The notes under the pieces were generated by a model that was not told the DNA's origin, made no database searches, and saw nothing but the letters and a program-made list of their open reading frames with translations. From NCBI GenBank assembly GCA_024639025.1, contig JAHEJF010000117.1, forward strand, positions 1 through 6,275: DNA of 6,275 nucleotides. Direction: 5' to 3'. Shown here in pieces: positions 1 to 6,275 of this stretch. The first letter of the stretch is position 1. Each line of letters opens with the position of its first letter. Source of the stretch: Ahrensia sp. (lineage in GTDB: Bacteria; Pseudomonadota; Alphaproteobacteria; Rhizobiales; Rhizobiaceae). Made by a program: the position numbers and the translations under genes.

Positions 1-902
1 GTATGCAGACTTGGCTGTGGCTGGCATTCTTTGCCTCTTTTGCCGTCAAAATGCCCATGTGGCCGGTCCACACATGGTTGCCTGACGCACACGTTGAAGC
101 GCCAACCGCCGGGTCGGTGATATTGGCTGGCGTACTGCTCAAATTGGGCGGCTACGGCTTGATCCGCTTTTCGCTGGCCATGTTCCCCGTTGCATCGGCT
201 GAGCTGGCTTGGCTGGTGTTCACGCTGTCCTGTATCGCCATCATATATACATCGCTGGTAGCGATGATGCAGGATGACATGAAAAAGCTGATTGCTTATT
301 CATCCGTGGCGCATATGGGTTTCGTGACCATGGGCATTTTCGCTGCCAATTCGCAGGGATTGTCCGGCGCAATTTTCCAGATGCTCTCACATGGTCTGAT
401 CTCCGGCGCGCTCTTCCTGTGCGTTGGCGTCATCTATGACCGCATGCATACGCGGGAAATTGCAGCCTATGGCGGCCTGGTCCACAACATGCCCAAATAT
501 GCGCTGGTCTTCATGCTATTCACCATGGCCAATGTGGGTTTGCCCGGCACATCGGGCTTTGTCGGCGAGTTCCTGACATTGATGGGCATTTTCCGCGTCA
601 ATACCTGGTTCGCACTGTTCGCTACAACCGGCGTAATCCTGTCGGCTGGCTACGCACTCTGGCTCTATCGAAGGGTCATCTTCGGTGTGCTTGAGAAAGA
701 GAACCTGAAAGCTCTGCTTGATCTCAATCGTCGCGAAAAGGGCATGCTGTATACCCTTGGCGCGTTCACCATATTCTTCGGCGTTTATCCGGCACCGGTA
801 TTTGATGTAATCAATGCCGCGGTCGAGGCGCTGGTAACCGATTACGAAGCTGCCAATGCGGCAGCAAAAGCGGCAATGTCTGTTGCCGTAAATGCAAACT
901 AG
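1..902 (+). CDS. nuoM: NADH-quinone oxidoreductase subunit M, C-terminal part (5' end outside window)
   Basis: This is an antiporter-like membrane subunit of respiratory complex I, one of the inner-membrane proton-pumping modules coupled to NADH:quinone electron transfer. The frame is open from the first base, and 299 residues from the Met codon at 3 are visible; that Met is internal. Counting from it, K16 (in FAVKMP), K47 (in LLKLGG), H104 (SSVAHMGF), H130 (MLSHGL) and E189 (GFVGEF) have the same spacing as K234, K265, H322, H348 and E407 of E. coli NuoM. This gives a constant offset of 218, so about 215 N-terminal residues lie upstream. The family signature [12 protein letters not shown] is at residues 28-38. 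Hydrophobic segments continue to about residue 265, followed by an Ala-rich tail ending in NAN. All charged residues needed for proton transfer in the visible half are present. nuoN follows after 14 nt, as in most nuo operons. Confidence 0.97.
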   Translation, partial: MQTWLWLAFFASFAVKMPMWPVHTWLPDAHVEAPTAGSVILAGVLLKLGGYGLIRFSLAMFPVASAELAWLVFTLSCIAIIYTSLVAMMQDDMKKLIAYSSVAHMGFVTMGIFAANSQGLSGAIFQMLSHGLISGALFLCVGVIYDRMHTREIAAYGGLVHNMPKYALVFMLFTMANVGLPGTSGFVGEFLTLMGIFRVNTWFALFATTGVILSAGYALWLYRRVIFGVLEKENLKALLDLNRREKGMLYTLGAFTIFFGVYPAPVFDVINAAVEALVTDYEAANAAAKAAMSVAVNAN

Positions 903-916
903 TTTGGATCGTCACC

Positions 917-2362
917 ATGTTAGTCGCTGAATTGAACCAAAGCCTTATCATTGCAGTGCCCGAACTGGCACTGGCAATCGGCGCCATGGTGCTGCTGATG
1001 ATAGGTGTCTTCGCGCCCAAGGAGAGCGCCAATTCAACAGTGACTGGATTGACTGTTGCCTTGCTGGTCGCTGCGCTGGGCTGGATGCTGATGTTTCAGT
1101 CCGAAGGGTCGGCCTTTGCTGGTGCATTCGTGCAGGATTCATTTGCGCTGTTTTTCAAGGTCCTGACCCTGGTCGGTTCAATTGTGGCCCTTGTCATGTC
1201 AGTCGGCTTCGCCCGGGAAGAGAAATTCGATCGTTTTGAGTTTCCAATCCTGATTGTGCTGGCGACACTGGGCATGTTGCTGATGATTTCGGCAACCAGC
1301 TTGCTGACAGTCTATATGGCGCTCGAACTGCAGTCGCTATCACTTTACGTTATTGCAGCGATTAACCGCGACAGCAGTCGTTCAACCGAAGCCGGTCTCA
1401 AATACTTCGTACTCGGTGCCCTTTCATCAGGCATGATGTTGTACGGCATATCGCTCATTTATGGCTTCACCGGTCATGTCGGCTTTCAGGAAGTTGCAGC
1501 TGCGATCACGGGCGAAGAACGCTCATTGGGGCTTCTGTTCGGCCTTGTCTTTCTGCTGACAGGCCTGGCGTTCAAGATTTCAGCCGTGCCGTTCCACATG
1601 TGGACACCTGACGTGTATGAGGGCGCGCCGACACCGGTCACAGCATTCTTTGCAGCTGCACCAAAAATGGCCGCCATGGCCATGTTGGTACGTGTGGTCA
1701 CCGAAGCCTTTGGTTCGGTTAGCGCAGACTGGCAGCAAATCATCGTGTTTATCGCGATTGCCTCCATGGGCTTGGGCGCCGTCGCAGCCATTGGTCAGCG
1801 CAACATCAAACGCCTGATGGCGTATTCTTCAATCGGCCATATGGGGTATGCCCTAGTCGGCCTTGCTGCTGGAACCGTTGCTGGCGTGCAGGGCGTTGCC
1901 ATCTACATGGCGATCTATCTTGTCATGACCCTGGGAACTTTTGCGTTCATCCTGGCCATGCGCCGCAAGGATGAGGGCAATGTCGAGCAGATTGACGATT
2001 TGGCAGGCTATGCTTCTAACAATCCGCTGCAGGCGACCGTGCTGACGGTCTTGATGTTCTCGCTGGCAGGCATCCCGCCACTCGCAGGCTTCTGGGGTAA
2101 GTGGTATGTGTTTTTGGCGGCAATTGAAGCGGGTCTGTACCCACTTGCCATTATTGGTGTGATCGCATCGGTTGTGGGCGCGTTCTATTATTTGCGCATT
2201 ATCAAGATCATGTGGTTCGACGAGCCGGAGGGCAATTTTGTCCCGGCGGCGGGAGAGCTTCGTTTGGTCATGGGTGCATCCGGTCTGTTTGTGATCGGCT
2301 ATATCGTCTTTGGTGGGCCGATTGCTGCCTATGCTGAAAGCGCTGCCAAGGCACTATTCTAA
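917..2362 (+). CDS. nuoN: NADH-quinone oxidoreductase subunit N
   Basis: This is complete NuoN (481 aa; E. coli NuoN is 485), an antiporter-like inner-membrane subunit of complex I and usually the last gene of the nuo operon. It is hydrophobic throughout, consistent with about 14 membrane helices. The proton-path residues are recognisable by motif: E137 in [12 protein letters not shown]220 in [16 protein letters not shown]250 in AAPKMA and K395 in GFWGKW. They correspond to E133, K217, K247 and K395 of E. coli NuoN. The signature [11 protein letters not shown] is at about 231-241, and [14 protein letters not shown], with H308, at about 297-310. The ATG at 917 lies 14 nt after the nuoM stop; only a weak GGA (906-908) precedes it, so translation may be coupled to nuoM. 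The product looks intact. The end of the gene probably overlaps the birA start. Confidence 0.97.
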   Translation: MLVAELNQSLIIAVPELALAIGAMVLLMIGVFAPKESANSTVTGLTVALLVAALGWMLMFQSEGSAFAGAFVQDSFALFFKVLTLVGSIVALVMSVGFAREEKFDRFEFPILIVLATLGMLLMISATSLLTVYMALELQSLSLYVIAAINRDSSRSTEAGLKYFVLGALSSGMMLYGISLIYGFTGHVGFQEVAAAITGEERSLGLLFGLVFLLTGLAFKISAVPFHMWTPDVYEGAPTPVTAFFAAAPKMAAMAMLVRVVTEAFGSVSADWQQIIVFIAIASMGLGAVAAIGQRNIKRLMAYSSIGHMGYALVGLAAGTVAGVQGVAIYMAIYLVMTLGTFAFILAMRRKDEGNVEQIDDLAGYASNNPLQATVLTVLMFSLAGIPPLAGFWGKWYVFLAAIEAGLYPLAIIGVIASVVGAFYYLRIIKIMWFDEPEGNFVPAAGELRLVMGASGLFVIGYIVFGGPIAAYAESAAKALF

Positions 2363-3149
2363 GCGATTGCCAGTTCTGATAGATCCAGGTCCAATAGATG
2401 GTTTGCCAGGCTGGAGGCAGGCGCACCTGTTTGAGGTCGGCTCCACCAATGAAGAACTGAAGGCCTATGCCAAGTCTGGTCACGATGCAGACCGTCTGTG
2501 GCTGACGGCCGGCGAGCAAAAAACCGGCAAAGGGCGCCGAGGGCGCAATTGGTTGTCGCCACCGGGCAATTTTCATGGTTCCGTTTTTCTGCGCGATCCG
2601 TGCGATCAGCAGCACCTTGGCTTTTTGCCGCTCATCTGTGCAGTTGCCGTTCATCAGGCGATTGCTGCGCTTCTGAAGCATCAACCACACTTGGTCGAAA
2701 TCAAGTGGCCCAATGATGTTCTTGTAAACGGTGCAAAATGTTGTGGCATGCTTATTGAAGCCGATCACAGCAATACACATATACAGGTCATCATCGGCTG
2801 CGGCATCAACTTGATTGCGCATCCCGACGACACGCCTTACCCTGCTACAGACTTCAAAACCCTGGGTATGGATATTGCACCGAGCCACGTGCTGCATCAT
2901 CTCGCTTCTAGCCTTGACGCCGTGCTTGCCCAGTGGAATCGCGGCAAGGCCAACCAACCAATTTTGGACTATTGGACAACGCACGCGCGCGGTATTGGTG
3001 ACCAAACCATCATCAACCTTGCGGACAGGCAAATTGAAGGCGTATGTGAGGGCATCAATTCACAAGGATTTCTGCTGCTGCGCGAGCCTTCCGGCCGATT
3101 GAACGAAATTTCTGCGGGAGACGTCTTCTATCCGCATATGACCAAATGA
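2331..3149 (+). CDS. birA: biotin--[acetyl-CoA-carboxylase] ligase, monofunctional (no HTH domain)
   Basis: This enzyme activates biotin with ATP to biotinyl-5'-AMP and attaches it to the carrier lysine of carboxylases such as acetyl-CoA and propionyl-CoA carboxylase. From the ATG at 2331 it is 272 aa. Visible motifs are GSTN (37-40), the biotinyl-AMP loop KGRRGRNW (67-74), KWPND (125-129), the lysine of [10 protein letters not shown] (K136, in the place of E. coli K183) and GCGINL (155-160). A small C-terminal domain ends GDVFYP. There is no N-terminal winged helix as in E. coli BirA, so it should not be a DNA-binding biotin repressor; in alphaproteobacteria that role is usually held by BioR. 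The start is uncertain. ATG 2331 overlaps nuoN by 32 nt in another frame. In-frame TTG codons at 2310, 2367 and 2403 are alternatives, and those at 2367 and 2403 would remove the overlap. None has a strong ribosome-binding site. Function is sure, the start only moderately so. Confidence 0.93.
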   Translation: MLKALPRHYSKRLPVLIDPGPIDGLPGWRQAHLFEVGSTNEELKAYAKSGHDADRLWLTAGEQKTGKGRRGRNWLSPPGNFHGSVFLRDPCDQQHLGFLPLICAVAVHQAIAALLKHQPHLVEIKWPNDVLVNGAKCCGMLIEADHSNTHIQVIIGCGINLIAHPDDTPYPATDFKTLGMDIAPSHVLHHLASSLDAVLAQWNRGKANQPILDYWTTHARGIGDQTIINLADRQIEGVCEGINSQGFLLLREPSGRLNEISAGDVFYPHMTK

Positions 3150-3182
3150 AGACCGAACAATAAAAAGGTTCAACAGAACTGA

Positions 3183-4868
3183 ATGACAAAAGATAACAAT
3201 GAACTGGTCTTCGTCCCGCTTGGTGGCGTGGGCGAGATTGGCATGAATTTGGCCATGTACGGCTATGGTCCGGCCAGCAACAGGCAATGGATCGTGATGG
3301 ACGTGGGTGTCACTTTTCCCGGTCCACACCTTCCAGGTGTTGATCTGGTGCTGCCCGACATCCGCTTCCTGGAAGCCGAAAGACACAATCTGAAAGCCAT
3401 CATCATCACCCACGCGCACGAAGACCATTATGGCGCTTTGCTGACACTCTATCCATTGATCGCGCCTGACAATGACATTCCGGTCTATATGACGCCTTTT
3501 GGTGCGGGCATGTTGGAGAGCAAGGCTGTCGGAGAAAAAGATGCGCCAAAAATCAAGGTGACCACCTTCAATGCTGGAAACCGGTTCGAGGCCGGGCCTT
3601 TCAAGTTGGAAGCGCTGGCGGTGACACACTCCATTCCCGAACCCATGTCGATCGCCATTCACACGCCTCTTGGCACGGTCTTGCACACCGGTGACTGGAA
3701 AAATGATGTGGCCCCCTCAATGGGACCCATCACAGACAGCAATGCCTTTACGCAATTGGGCGACAATGGCGTTCTGGCGCTGATTTGTGATTCAACCAAC
3801 GCCATGCGCGATGGGGAGAGTCCATCAGAGCAAGAAGTCTCGGATGGATTGAAGAAGGTGATCGAAAACGCAACTGGTCGCGTTGCGGTTACAACATTTT
3901 CCTCCAATGTTGGCCGCATTAAATCCATTGCTTTGGCAGCGGCGGCGGCCGGGCGGAAGACCCTGCTGTTGGGCAGATCGATGAAACGCGTCGTCGATGT
4001 GGCGTCGGATCTTGGTTACATGGAGGGTGTGCCCGAATTCCTGAGTGAAGATGAGTACGGTTTTATCCCGCGCGACAAGGTCGTAATCATTCTTACCGGA
4101 TCGCAGGGAGAGAGCAGGGCGGCCCTGGCGAAATTGAGCCGCGATGAAATGCGTGATATCGCGCTGACCGCCGGCGATACGGTTGTCTACTCTTCCCGAT
4201 CCATTCCGGGTAATGAAAAGCCGATCATCGATACGATGAACCGCCTCATCGATATGGGCATAACGATCATTGAAGATGGCAAGGATGCGCTTGTCCATGT
4301 GTCGGGTCATCCTCGTCGCAACGAGTTGCGCCAGATGTATCAGTGGACCCGCCCGAAGATCGGAATACCTGTCCATGGCGAAGCAGCGCACCTGACGGCC
4401 CATGCAAAATTGATGCGCGAAAACAACATTCCAGACGTGATGGATGTGCGCAACGGCGACATGGTGCGTCTGGCGCCAGGTGCACCGGAAGTAATCGACG
4501 ATGTGCCGAGTGGCGAGATGTACAAAGACGGCTATGTCGTCGGCGATGCCGATCAGGTTGGCGTGACCGCACGGCGCGGCTTGTCGTTTGCCGGCCATGT
4601 GGCAATCAGCGTGATTGTGGACAAGCATTATGAGCTTTTGGTTGACCCGCAGGTGGTTTGCATCGGTATACCTGCGACAGATCACCGTGGCGAAGACATT
4701 GAGGATATCGTCTATGATGCCGTGGTTGCAGCGATTGAATCCATTCCGCGTGCGAGGCGCAAGGATTTGGACCTGATTGAAGAAGCATCACGTAAAGCAT
4801 CCAGAGCCGCTATTCGGAAAATCTGGGGCAAGAAGCCTGTGACAACTGTGATGGTTGACCGGGTCTGA
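3183..4868 (+). CDS. rnj: ribonuclease J (metallo-beta-lactamase / beta-CASP family)
   Basis: RNase J is a zinc-dependent ribonuclease with endo- and 5'-3' exonuclease activity that acts in mRNA decay and rRNA maturation in the cytoplasm. The protein is 561 aa, a usual length. The metallo-beta-lactamase core includes FVPLGGVGEIGMN near the N-terminus and the metal-binding motif HAHEDH (H77, H79, D81, H82). Further ligands are H149 (AVTHS) and D171 (HTGDWK). The beta-CASP insertion contains TTFSSNVGR (237-245) and LTGSQGE (314-320). The RMMBL part has HVSGHPRR (372-379) and IPVHGE with H398, matching H390 of B. subtilis RNase J1. The C-terminal domain is complete. All catalytic residues are present, so it should be active. 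The ATG at 3183 lies 33 nt after birA, with an AAGG (3165-3168) somewhat far upstream. Most bacteria with RNase E lack RNase J, but many alphaproteobacteria have both. Confidence 0.97.
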   Translation: MTKDNNELVFVPLGGVGEIGMNLAMYGYGPASNRQWIVMDVGVTFPGPHLPGVDLVLPDIRFLEAERHNLKAIIITHAHEDHYGALLTLYPLIAPDNDIPVYMTPFGAGMLESKAVGEKDAPKIKVTTFNAGNRFEAGPFKLEALAVTHSIPEPMSIAIHTPLGTVLHTGDWKNDVAPSMGPITDSNAFTQLGDNGVLALICDSTNAMRDGESPSEQEVSDGLKKVIENATGRVAVTTFSSNVGRIKSIALAAAAAGRKTLLLGRSMKRVVDVASDLGYMEGVPEFLSEDEYGFIPRDKVVIILTGSQGESRAALAKLSRDEMRDIALTAGDTVVYSSRSIPGNEKPIIDTMNRLIDMGITIIEDGKDALVHVSGHPRRNELRQMYQWTRPKIGIPVHGEAAHLTAHAKLMRENNIPDVMDVRNGDMVRLAPGAPEVIDDVPSGEMYKDGYVVGDADQVGVTARRGLSFAGHVAISVIVDKHYELLVDPQVVCIGIPATDHRGEDIEDIVYDAVVAAIESIPRARRKDLDLIEEASRKASRAAIRKIWGKKPVTTVMVDRV

Positions 4869-4891
4869 GTGAATAATTCGGGAGACAGCGA

Positions 4892-5296
4892 ATGCTAGGG
4901 CGTTTGAACCATGTTGCCATTGCGGTACCTGACCTTCAGGCTGCCATCAAGAAGTACAAGCTCGTGCTGGGTGCGAAGGTTTCTGCACCCCAGGCATTGC
5001 CTGAGCACGGCGTAACGGTTGTCTTTGTTGAGGTCGAAAATACCAAGACAGAACTCCTTGAACCATTGGGTGACAAATCTCCCATCGCTGCATTTCTTGA
5101 AAACAATCCATCGGGCGGCATGCACCACATGTGCTACGAGGTCGACGATATTATCGCCGCACGTGATCGCCTGAAAGAGGATGGGGTGAGGGTGCTGGGT
5201 GATGGTGACCCCAAAATTGGGGCGCACGGCAAGCCCGTCCTGTTTCTGCATCCCAAGGACTTTGATGGAGCCTTGATCGAACTGGAGCAGGTCTAA
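4892..5296 (+). CDS. mce: methylmalonyl-CoA epimerase
   Basis: This enzyme interconverts (2S)- and (2R)-methylmalonyl-CoA between biotin-dependent propionyl-CoA carboxylase and B12-dependent methylmalonyl-CoA mutase. It is used to degrade propionyl-CoA to succinyl-CoA. The 134-aa protein consists of two vicinal-oxygen-chelate (glyoxalase-fold) modules. Likely metal ligands, placed by motif against the Propionibacterium enzyme, are H7 (LNHVAIAV), E54 (KTELLEPL), H79 (GGMHHMCYEVDD) and E130 (ALIELEQV). The HHMCYEVDDI block and ELLEPLGDKSPIAAFL separate it from generic glyoxalases. A good ribosome-binding site, GGGAG at 4880-4884, lies 7 nt before the ATG and supports this start. It sits 23 nt behind rnj, and its stop overlaps the next start by one base. 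A close glyoxalase-family relative is possible but less likely. Confidence 0.95.
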   Translation: MLGRLNHVAIAVPDLQAAIKKYKLVLGAKVSAPQALPEHGVTVVFVEVENTKTELLEPLGDKSPIAAFLENNPSGGMHHMCYEVDDIIAARDRLKEDGVRVLGDGDPKIGAHGKPVLFLHPKDFDGALIELEQV

Positions 5297-5568
5297 TGCA
5301 ACTGCTCTCGGCATTTGCGATTTTTTTCATTATCTGGTGGACGGTGCTCTTTACCGTCCTGCCGATCGGCGTGCGCAGTCAGCAGGAAGCTGACGATGTC
5401 ACGCTCGGTACGGAACGGGGCGCACCGGCTCGCTCGAAAATGGGCTTCAAGTTGGCACTAACCACGGCAATCGCATGCCTGGTCTTTGCCGTCTTTTATT
5501 ACCTTACGATTATATTGGGATATGGCGTTGCCGACCTGCCGGAGATCGTGCCGAAATTTGATCAATAG
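5296..5568 (+). CDS. DUF1467-type small membrane protein, function unknown
   Basis: This is a 90-aa protein with two predicted membrane helices, at about residues 4-24 (rich in F, I and W, containing FFIIWWTVLF) and 52-75. Between them is a polar loop with PIGVRSQ at 23-29 and GAPARSKMG at 42-50. The FIIWWTVLF...LPIGVRSQ...GAPARS pattern is what I know from the DUF1467 family, which is widespread in alphaproteobacteria and often lies between mce and proS; its role is not established. The protein has no obvious signal peptide or catalytic motif. The start is well supported: the mce stop TAA and this ATG share one base (TAATG), and GGAG at 5284-5287 gives an 8-nt spacing, which suggests translational coupling to mce. 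It is the last gene of the run before the terminator. Confidence 0.85.
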   Translation: MQLLSAFAIFFIIWWTVLFTVLPIGVRSQQEADDVTLGTERGAPARSKMGFKLALTTAIACLVFAVFYYLTIILGYGVADLPEIVPKFDQ

Positions 5569-5570
5569 AG

Positions 5571-5593
5571 CGTTTCAGTCTTCAGCTGAAATG
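5571..5593 (+). repeat. short hairpin just after the operon's last stop codon
   Basis: CGTTTCAG at 5571-5578 pairs with CTGAAATG at 5586-5593, giving 8 pairs including one G-T wobble around a 7-nt loop. The 10-bp perfect palindrome TTCAGCTGAA (5581-5590) overlaps it. No T-run follows, so it is not a terminator by itself. It may protect the 3' end of the mRNA. It begins within AGCGTTTC, a sequence type often seen at the ends of intergenic palindromes in Hyphomicrobiales; that link is from general familiarity and not shown here. Confidence 0.45.
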
Positions 5594-5684
5594 CTGGCGC
5601 AGATCTGGGCATCAAAAATATTGGAATAATCCGGGTTATGCGATTCCATCAAAGCCTGAGAGAGTCTAGAAATTTGGCAAATAA

Positions 5685-5713
5685 AAAATGGCAGGACAAG
5701 GTCCTGCCATTTT
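5685..5713. terminator. intrinsic terminator, probably bidirectional
   Basis: A perfect 13-bp inverted repeat, AAAATGGCAGGAC (5685-5697) and GTCCTGCCATTTT (5701-5713), flanks the 3-nt loop AAG. The central 9 bp, TGGCAGGAC, form a GC-rich stem. Read on the + strand, the stem is followed by TTTT then CG and would end the nuo-birA-rnj-mce-DUF1467 transcript 117 nt after its last stop codon. Read on the - strand, the stem is followed by six T (complement of 5683-5688 is interrupted only at 5682), a better U-tract. The structure can therefore terminate in both directions, and the stronger tract faces transcription coming from the proS side. Confidence 0.85.
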
Positions 5714-5737
5714 CGTAACGAGTGTGATTTCAACTAA

Positions 5738-5749
5738 ACCCCGAAGGGT
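5738..5749 (-). repeat. small hairpin with UUCG-type loop on the minus strand
   Basis: ACCC (5738-5741) and GGGT (5746-5749) are complementary around CGAA. On the - strand transcript this reads ACCC-UUCG-GGGU, with the loop closed by C-G, which is the exceptionally stable cUUCGg tetraloop. On the + strand the loop would be CGAA, which is not specially stable. The stem is only 4 bp, so chance occurrence is possible, but the loop favours a function in a - strand RNA. Confidence 0.4.
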
Positions 5750-5789
5750 CGCAGCATTTAAGCGCGTAAAATCAAGATCCTCCCAAGAC

Positions 5790-5828
5790 TTCACTCGTGA
5801 CCGAGTGGAAGACAACTTCGCAACTCGG
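5790..5828. repeat. overlapping inverted repeats that can form two alternative hairpins
   Basis: Hairpin A pairs TTCACTCG (5790-5797) with CGAGTGGA (5802-5809) around TGAC: 8 pairs, one a G-U wobble on the + strand. Hairpin B pairs CCGAGT (5801-5806) with ACTCGG (5823-5828) and contains an inner stem GAAG/CTTC (5808-5811 with 5816-5819) with loop ACAA. A and B share 5801-5809 and so exclude one another. A further copy of CGAGTG at 5719-5724 could also pair with 5792-5797. What is seen is base complementarity only; a regulatory role is inference. Confidence 0.45.
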
Positions 5829-6051
5829 AGTGTTTTCCTAGCAAGATGTTTAGGTCATGTCACCAAAAAAATGCACGTTGAGTTGTTCCAAATCGAGAAT
5901 TGGTTACTGCGGCAGAGCAAGGGTCAGATTTGTGATTGGTGTGATCGAAACGCTTTCATTTACGGCACACACGCACTAAACACTTAGCACAATTCGCCTT
6001 AAGGCTGACTGATTCTCGTGGCCATGTGTCCACCCAACGTCGGAAACTTTT

Positions 6052-6275
6052 ATGCGCCTATCACAGTACTTTCTACCCATACTGAAAGAAAATCCAAAAG
6101 AGGCCGAAATCGTCTCGCATCGTCTTATGTTGCGCGCAGGAATGATACGCCAGCAATCGGCGGGAATTTATTCGTGGTTGCCCTTGGGTAAAAAGGTGCT
6201 CGACAGAATTTGTGACATCGTGCGCGAAGAACAAAATCGGGCAGGGGCCATCGAAATCCTGATGCCCACGATCCA
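6052..6275 (+). CDS. proS: prolyl-tRNA synthetase, N-terminal part (runs off the window)
   Basis: This cytoplasmic class II aminoacyl-tRNA synthetase charges tRNA-Pro with proline. Only the first 74 residues and two bases of the next codon are present. The start [15 protein letters not shown], then [34 protein letters not shown] (36-51) and [15 protein letters not shown], are characteristic of bacterial ProS and cover the region leading into class II motif 1. Alphaproteobacterial ProS proteins with this start are usually about 440 aa and lack most of the editing insertion found in E. coli ProS; whether that holds here lies outside the window. The ATG at 6052 is preceded by GGA (6042-6044) at a 7-nt spacing and matches the normal family start. 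After a 483-nt gap and a terminator, it most likely has its own promoter, which I could not place. Confidence 0.96.
   Translation, partial: MRLSQYFLPILKENPKEAEIVSHRLMLRAGMIRQQSAGIYSWLPLGKKVLDRICDIVREEQNRAGAIEILMPTI

Larger units (their letters stand above)
5569..6051. other. 483-nt spacer without a supported protein gene
   Basis: This spacer lies between the DUF1467-type gene and proS. It is AT-richer than its surroundings (about 46% G+C by hand count over 5721-6000). Its first part, 5569-5684, reads as the 3' untranslated end of the upstream operon and has a small hairpin at 5571-5593. An intrinsic terminator sits at 5685-5713. The rest, 5714-6051, contains several short inverted repeats (around 5738-5749, 5790-5828 and 5996-6005) and must contain or precede the proS promoter, but I could not identify a convincing -35/-10 pair on the + strand. 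One + strand frame stays open from 5688 to 5987, but it starts inside the terminator stem and resembles nothing I know. I saw no tRNA, known riboswitch core or transposon end. A small RNA gene is possible. Confidence 0.7.

Noticed and set aside
2268..3032. 254-codon open frame antisense to birA
   Set aside because: It overlaps birA and the end of nuoN over its full length and shows no family motif; an antisense shadow.
3825..4685. 286-codon open frame antisense to rnj
   Set aside because: It lies entirely opposite a gene with every RNase J motif intact; the His- and Arg-rich product is typical of antisense shadows in GC-rich codon usage.
5650..5672. CCTGAGAGAG, which recalls the thi-box or glycine riboswitch cores
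   Set aside because: The remaining conserved elements of either riboswitch are absent, and it lies in the 3' untranslated end of an operon, upstream of a terminator, with no suitable gene behind it.
5807..5835. Frame fragment EDNFA suggesting a tmRNA tag, with a possible split tmRNA in the spacer
   Set aside because: Alphaproteobacterial tags begin like ANDN and end in an ALAA-type sequence followed by a stop; neither the ending nor a tRNA-like acceptor domain is present.
5953..5981. CTTTCA and CTAAAC with a 17-nt spacer as a proS promoter
   Set aside because: Only about half the -35 bases match the alphaproteobacterial consensus; too weak to annotate without a mapped transcription start.
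5688..5987. 99-codon open frame on the + strand in the spacer
   Set aside because: Its ATG lies inside the terminator stem, there is no ribosome-binding site, and the composition is rich in R, K, S and T with no recognisable motif beyond a lone CDWC. It is best seen as a chance open frame; a blastp hit to a conserved family would change this.
6024..6191. Short + strand frame (55 codons) overlapping the start of proS, beginning Met-Cys-Pro-Pro, considered as a proline leader peptide
   Set aside because: It has only two adjacent Pro codons, no clear ribosome-binding site, no attenuator hairpins downstream, and it runs far into proS; probably a shadow frame.

Overview
The window is a stretch of core chromosome from an alphaproteobacterium, most likely of the order Hyphomicrobiales (Rhizobiales). 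The evidence is the gene order nuoM-nuoN-birA-rnj-mce-DUF1467-proS, all on the + strand. Three protein types also point there: a biotin ligase without a DNA-binding domain, an alphaproteobacterial-type RNase J, and a ProS whose N-terminus looks like the alphaproteobacterial form. Coding DNA is moderately GC-rich. I would not name a genus.

Layout. Positions 1-902 hold the C-terminal 299 residues of NuoM, followed after 14 nt by complete nuoN (917-2362). These are the last two antiporter-like membrane subunits of respiratory complex I. birA (about 2331-3149) probably begins inside the end of nuoN. rnj (3183-4868), mce (4892-5296) and a small two-helix membrane protein gene of the DUF1467 type (5296-5568) follow with gaps of 33 and 23 nt and a 1-nt stop/start overlap. 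The six genes look like the tail of one long co-directional transcription unit. It mixes respiration (NuoM/N), biotinylation of carboxylases (BirA), mRNA turnover (RNase J) and the propionyl-CoA/methylmalonyl-CoA route (Mce). BirA and Mce fit together functionally because propionyl-CoA carboxylase, the enzyme before the epimerase, is biotin-dependent.

Positions 5569-6051 are a 483-nt spacer with no convincing protein gene. It contains a near-ideal intrinsic terminator (5685-5713), flanked by T-tracts on both strands and longer on the - strand. Beyond it lies AT-richer DNA (about 46% G+C by hand count over 5721-6000) with several short hairpins, some mutually exclusive. This spacer is the only part not explained by well-known genes. 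It may hold a small RNA read from the - strand or a structured leader of proS, but neither is proven. proS (prolyl-tRNA synthetase) starts at 6052 and runs off the window.

I found no mobile element, CRISPR array, tRNA or rRNA, and no clear new biological system. The protein-coding part is ordinary; the spacer is where a second look could pay off.
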